A DNA stretch of 8,038 bases from assembly GCA_021443235.1 (NCBI GenBank), contig JABUUJ010000039.1, positions 16,702 through 24,739 of the forward strand, read 5' to 3'. Both the position numbers and the translations under genes were made by a program. Source of the DNA: Muribaculaceae bacterium. GTDB lineage: Bacteria; Bacteroidota; Bacteroidia; Bacteroidales; Muribaculaceae. The notes under the pieces are model-generated. The model was not told the origin of the DNA. It searched no databases and was given only the letters and a program-made list of their open reading frames with translations. This document shows, piece by piece, positions 5,976 to 8,038 of the stretch. Every line of letters begins with the position of its first letter. Positions within the stretch are counted from its first letter, which is position 1.

Positions 5976-6695
5976 ATGAAGAAATTTTTAGCATTGATGT
6001 GCTGCGCGACGCTCGCAATGGCCGCCGCCGCACAAGACGAGAGTGATATAAGCAAGTTTTCGGCGGGCATCGAGGGCGGCATAGGGTATATGGCGACAAC
6101 GGGCTCGCTACACCATAATTTTAACGGAGCAGTGAACTTCTCGCTGGGTCTGCTGGCCGACTATAACGACCTGCGGGCAAAGTTTGACGTTGACTACGGC
6201 CAGCCGGGATTTAACAACCCCAACTTCTTTAATATCAAGGACGAGCAAGGTCGCGACGCACAGATTAACTCCGACGCCAATGCCTCCCAGCTTGGCCTGT
6301 CGTTGCAGGTGGGCTACAAGGTTATTAAGGCCGGGCGTTTTACCATTACCCCCAACTTTGGCGTGCGTTACAACCGTTACAGCTGGAAAATCAACGACAT
6401 AGAGTGGAAAAAAGACGAGCAAGAGAAGGAGTATTTTGTCATAACCAACACCTTCGGCACCAAGATGAGCCGATTCTCGTGGATAGCGAGCATCGACATT
6501 GACTTCAAGGTGCACGAGCGCAACACCACCGACCCGTTCTTCCTCAACAACCGCTTCTCAAGGCTCACAACCTACATCCGCCTCACGCCATGGATCTCGG
6601 CTGGCAAGCTCACCACCACCGACCCCGCAGTGAGCGGCCTCTACGTGGGTGCCACGCTGCGCGTCGCCGGCTTCTGCCGCTCCCTCGGATTTTAA
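5976..6695 (+). CDS. Outer-membrane beta-barrel protein
   Basis: The 239-residue product begins with a signal peptide (MKKFLALMCCATLAMAAAAQ, likely cut after AAAAQ) and continues as amphipathic strands typical of small outer-membrane barrels. Examples are FNGAVNFSLGLLADYN, SLQVGYKVIKAGRFTITPNFGVRYNRYSW and LYVGATLRVAGF. It ends in Phe, the usual barrel-assembly signal. About 8-10 strands are likely by eye. It resembles the PorT-like or OmpA-barrel 'outer membrane beta-barrel' proteins of Bacteroidota without matching a named one. An adjacent ATG at 5973 is an equally possible start (MMKK). It stands alone between a terminator and a structured convergent gap, with its own promoter. The ligand or function cannot be told from the sequence. 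Confidence 0.8.
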   Translation: MKKFLALMCCATLAMAAAAQDESDISKFSAGIEGGIGYMATTGSLHHNFNGAVNFSLGLLADYNDLRAKFDVDYGQPGFNNPNFFNIKDEQGRDAQINSDANASQLGLSLQVGYKVIKAGRFTITPNFGVRYNRYSWKINDIEWKKDEQEKEYFVITNTFGTKMSRFSWIASIDIDFKVHERNTTDPFFLNNRFSRLTTYIRLTPWISAGKLTTTDPAVSGLYVGATLRVAGFCRSLGF

Positions 6696-6696
6696 G

Positions 6697-6711
6697 GCTT
6701 GCTACGCAAGC
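6697..6711 (+). repeat. Hairpin at the 3' end of the barrel gene
   Basis: GCTTGC-TAC-GCAAGC starts 2 bases after the stop codon. There is no T run, so termination here is uncertain. It abuts the 10-base tandem repeats directly. Confidence 0.4.
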
Positions 6712-6751
6712 GTTCAACCTTGTTCAACATGGTTTAACATGGTTCAACGTT
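6712..6751. repeat. Four tandem 10-base repeats with a GTTnAAC core
   Basis: Four contiguous units read GTTCAACCTT, GTTCAACATG, GTTTAACATG and GTTCAACGTT. Each starts with the 7-base palindrome GTTnAAC, so the palindromes recur once per helical turn on the same face of DNA. The array lies in the convergent gap between the barrel gene and lgt. Function is unknown; a protein-binding array or a simple expanded repeat are both possible. Confidence 0.75.
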
Positions 6752-6821
6752 GCTCGCTGGGGATTTCACATTAATTCAATTTTCCATTAATTTTTTAGGG
6801 GTGGATTGGGAGGTGTCTTCG

Positions 6822-6885
6822 GCGAAAAGTGGCGATAGTGTGCGAAAGTTGGGGCAAAAATGCCAACTTTCGCACACTATCGCCA
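6822..6885. repeat. Perfect 23-base-pair inverted repeat in the convergent gap
   Basis: Bases 6830-6852 are the exact reverse complement of 6863-6885, with a 10-base A-rich loop. The left side carries a 10-base period of GCGAAAAGT, GCGATAGT and GCGAAAGT at 6822, 6832 and 6842; the last two recur inverted in the right arm. No T run follows either arm closely. It may end transcription from both converging genes, or be a REP- or MITE-like palindromic element. The rest of the gap (6752-6829 and 6886-6944) shows only AT-rich sequence and one small hairpin. Confidence 0.75.
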
Positions 6886-6912
6886 TATTTTGGGTGCAAT
6901 ACCATTATTTAT

Positions 6913-6930
6913 TGGCATTATACCATGCCA
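6913..6930 (-). repeat. Hairpin just past the lgt stop
   Basis: TGGCAT (6913-6918) pairs with ATGCCA (6925-6930) around a 6-base loop, 14 bases beyond the lgt stop on the minus strand. The sequence after it in that direction is AT-rich but has no clean T run, so it is a weak terminator candidate at best. Confidence 0.35.
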
Positions 6931-6944
6931 TGGGAAGGTGGGGG

Positions 6945-7820
6945 TTATCGGGATGTTTTCTCGTCGGGGAAGCGGTTGGGATAGGTGAGCGCGACGCGCG
7001 GGCGACGCATGGCTCGCACCACAAGCCACACCCCTATCACGACAAACGGGATGCTGAGCAGCTGGCCCTGGTCGATACCCCATGCGGCACGCATCTCAAG
7101 CTCCCACGGCTCCTGCACACATTTTATATACTCAATAAAGAAGCGCGAGGCAAAGATACCTATCATGAAAATGCCAAACAGCAAGCCCTCGCGCTCTTGC
7201 GCGTTGCGGCGCCAGTAGAGCCACATGCACAGCGCAAAGGTGGCGAGATAGCACAGCGCCTCATAGATTTGGGTGGGGTGGCACGGATTGGTGAAAACGG
7301 GGTCATAGCCATGCATATAGGCGCCAATGTTGCCGATGAAGCGGAAGCCCCAAGGCAACGTCGTCTCTCCGCCATAGATCTCGTGGTTGAGAAGGTTGCC
7401 GGTGCGGATGAGCGCCGCCACCAGCCCCACAGGCACAACCAGGCGGTCGAGCGTCCACAGTATGGGCTTGCGTGTCACCACCTTGCTGTAAAGCCACACT
7501 GCAAGAATGATGCCCAGCGTGCCGCCATGACTGGCCAGGCCACCCTCCCACACGCTGAGAATCTCGTCCAAATGCTGGCTGTAGTACTCCCAGTTATAGA
7601 AAAACACATGGCCCAGTCGCGCTCCCACGATGGTCGCCGCCACCACATAGATAAACAGCGAGCCCACCCATTTCTCGGGCATCCCCTCGTGCTTAAACAT
7701 GCGCGACACTATCTCATAGCCAATCAGAAACCCGATGACAAACATCAACCCATACCAACGCACGGTCACAAACCCGTCAAATAGAATAGGGTTGGCCGTC
7801 CATGTGATGTAACTTAGCAT
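6945..7820 (-). CDS. lgt: Prolipoprotein diacylglyceryl transferase
   Basis: The 291-residue polytopic inner-membrane enzyme transfers diacylglyceryl from phosphatidylglycerol to the lipobox cysteine of prolipoproteins, the first step of lipoprotein maturation. Visible family motifs include GARLGHVFFYNWEYY (66-80) and EGGLASHGG (92-100), whose His98 corresponds to E. coli His103. The Lgt signature is IRTGNLLNHEIYG (138-150), with Arg139 and Asn142. HPTQIYEA (181-188) and SRFFIEYIK (225-233) follow; Arg226 aligns with the essential E. coli Arg239. Seven or so hydrophobic helices are evident and length is normal. The basic C-terminal tail after about 270 is usual. It is transcribed alone, convergent with the barrel gene and divergent from the insertion sequence at the right edge. 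The Cthe_2159-like lipoprotein at 1418-2653 would be one of its substrates. Confidence 0.97.
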   Translation of the reverse strand: MLSYITWTANPILFDGFVTVRWYGLMFVIGFLIGYEIVSRMFKHEGMPEKWVGSLFIYVVAATIVGARLGHVFFYNWEYYSQHLDEILSVWEGGLASHGGTLGIILAVWLYSKVVTRKPILWTLDRLVVPVGLVAALIRTGNLLNHEIYGGETTLPWGFRFIGNIGAYMHGYDPVFTNPCHPTQIYEALCYLATFALCMWLYWRRNAQEREGLLFGIFMIGIFASRFFIEYIKCVQEPWELEMRAAWGIDQGQLLSIPFVVIGVWLVVRAMRRPRVALTYPNRFPDEKTSR

Positions 7821-7843
7821 ATTCTTCTCAGTTAATTGTCACG

Positions 7844-7851
7844 CAAAATTA
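7844..7851 (-). promoter_or_regulatory. Probable lgt promoter, -7 element
   Basis: On the minus strand this reads TAATTTTG, an exact TAnnTTTG match 23 bases before the lgt ATG. A TTG lies 22 bases upstream (7874-7876), a little far for a good -33. If this promoter is native, the insertion sequence ends to the right of about 7860. Confidence 0.6.
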
Positions 7852-7911
7852 CAAAAAAACTTTTACTAACCCCCAATATTGTCCTAAATATTTTTTGAAA
7901 AAACGAAAAAA

Positions 7912-8038
7912 GGAAGCTGAAAAACCAAGATAAAATTACTACCTTAGTAGTGATAACCACATCACTCAGCTTCCGATGACAAAGATAACACTTTTTGCGC
8001 AAGTAATCGCAGAACTTCCCAAAGAAATTGTAAGAAAA
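7912..8038 (+). mobile_element. Left end of an IS4-type insertion sequence (runs off the window)
   Basis: The right edge holds the leader and first 21 codons of a transposase. The leader is unusually structured: GGAAGCTGA (7912-7920) pairs with TCAGCTTCC (7966-7974), ending one base before the ATG. Inside it are ACTAC/GTAGT and AGTGAT/ATCACT hairpins that share bases. The outer end of the element is not certain; it probably lies between about 7860 and 7912. Target duplications cannot be seen because the other end is outside. Confidence 0.5.
7976..8038 (+). CDS. IS4-family transposase, N-terminal fragment (DUF4372-type), cut by window edge
   Basis: Only 21 codons are visible: MTKITLFAQVIAELPKEIVR and one more lysine. 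The opening resembles the start of the DUF4372 domain that leads IS4-type transposases common in Bacteroides and relatives (typically M-x-K-x-T-L-F-x-Q followed by a helix). The catalytic DDE domain would lie to the right, so activity or intactness cannot be judged. The start codon sits at the foot of the 9-base-pair hairpin 7912-7974. Such a hairpin could mask initiation on transcripts that enter from outside, a known way for insertion sequences such as IS10 and IS50 to limit their own transposition; here this is inference. The gene is divergent from lgt. The family call rests on remembered similarity over a short stretch. Confidence 0.55.
   Translation, partial: MTKITLFAQVIAELPKEIVRK

Noticed and set aside
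6712..6751. CRISPR array
   Set aside because: Units are only 10 bases and contiguous, with no unique spacers and no cas genes nearby.
6830..6885. Long inverted repeat as a simple rho-independent terminator
   Set aside because: Neither side has a T run directly after the stem, and the stem is much longer than the three clear terminators in this window. A role in termination remains possible but is not shown.
6750..7784. Long plus-strand open frame of 344 codons opposite lgt
   Set aside because: It is antisense to lgt, which has all family motifs. Its translation is His-, Ala- and Arg-rich low complexity with no recognisable domain, and it crosses the intergenic inverted repeat.

Overview
The window looks like a chromosomal segment of a gut-type Bacteroidales. 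The signs are three matches to the Bacteroidota promoter consensus (TAnnTTTG at about -7, two of them with TTTG about 20 bases upstream), few Shine-Dalgarno sites, A-rich sequence before starts, DUF4956, DUF2490 and Cthe_2159-type proteins, and a DUF4372-type transposase start. The fairly GC-rich coding sequence with AT-rich gaps would fit Muribaculaceae, but the family or genus is only a guess. No tRNA, rRNA or CRISPR array was seen.

Layout. Bases 1-2653 hold a tight plus-strand run: the 3' part of a DUF4956 membrane protein (its start lies left of the window), a DUF2490 outer-membrane barrel overlapping it, and a lipoprotein with a Cthe_2159-like beta-helix. It ends at a strong bidirectional terminator shared with the convergent mscL gene (minus strand). 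A 432-base gap follows, with a perfect 20-base palindrome upstream of mscL and the gapA promoter and leader. Then come gapA with its terminator, and a probable peroxide-stress operon in which a PerR-type repressor precedes a rubredoxin-first ('reverse') rubrerythrin. The PerR promoter carries a PerR-box-like palindrome, and the operon ends at a hairpin terminator. Next is an outer-membrane beta-barrel gene with its own canonical promoter. The 249-base convergent gap after it is rich in structure: four 10-base tandem repeats, then a perfect 23-base-pair inverted repeat. The essential lipoprotein gene lgt follows on the minus strand. At the right edge, divergent from lgt, begins an IS4-type transposase whose first 21 codons are visible behind a nested hairpin.

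How the parts fit. The first three genes form an envelope cassette whose families often travel with VTC-type polyphosphate polymerase and CotH genes. That suggests, by inference, a cell-surface polymer function. PerR and rubrerythrin form a sensor and effector pair for peroxide in an anaerobe. Lgt modifies prolipoproteins such as the one in the first cassette. mscL and gapA are housekeeping genes. No wholly new multi-gene system is evident. The least explained signals are the intergenic repeat structures at 3230-3274, 6712-6751 and 6822-6885, and the DUF4956-DUF2490-Cthe_2159 cassette.
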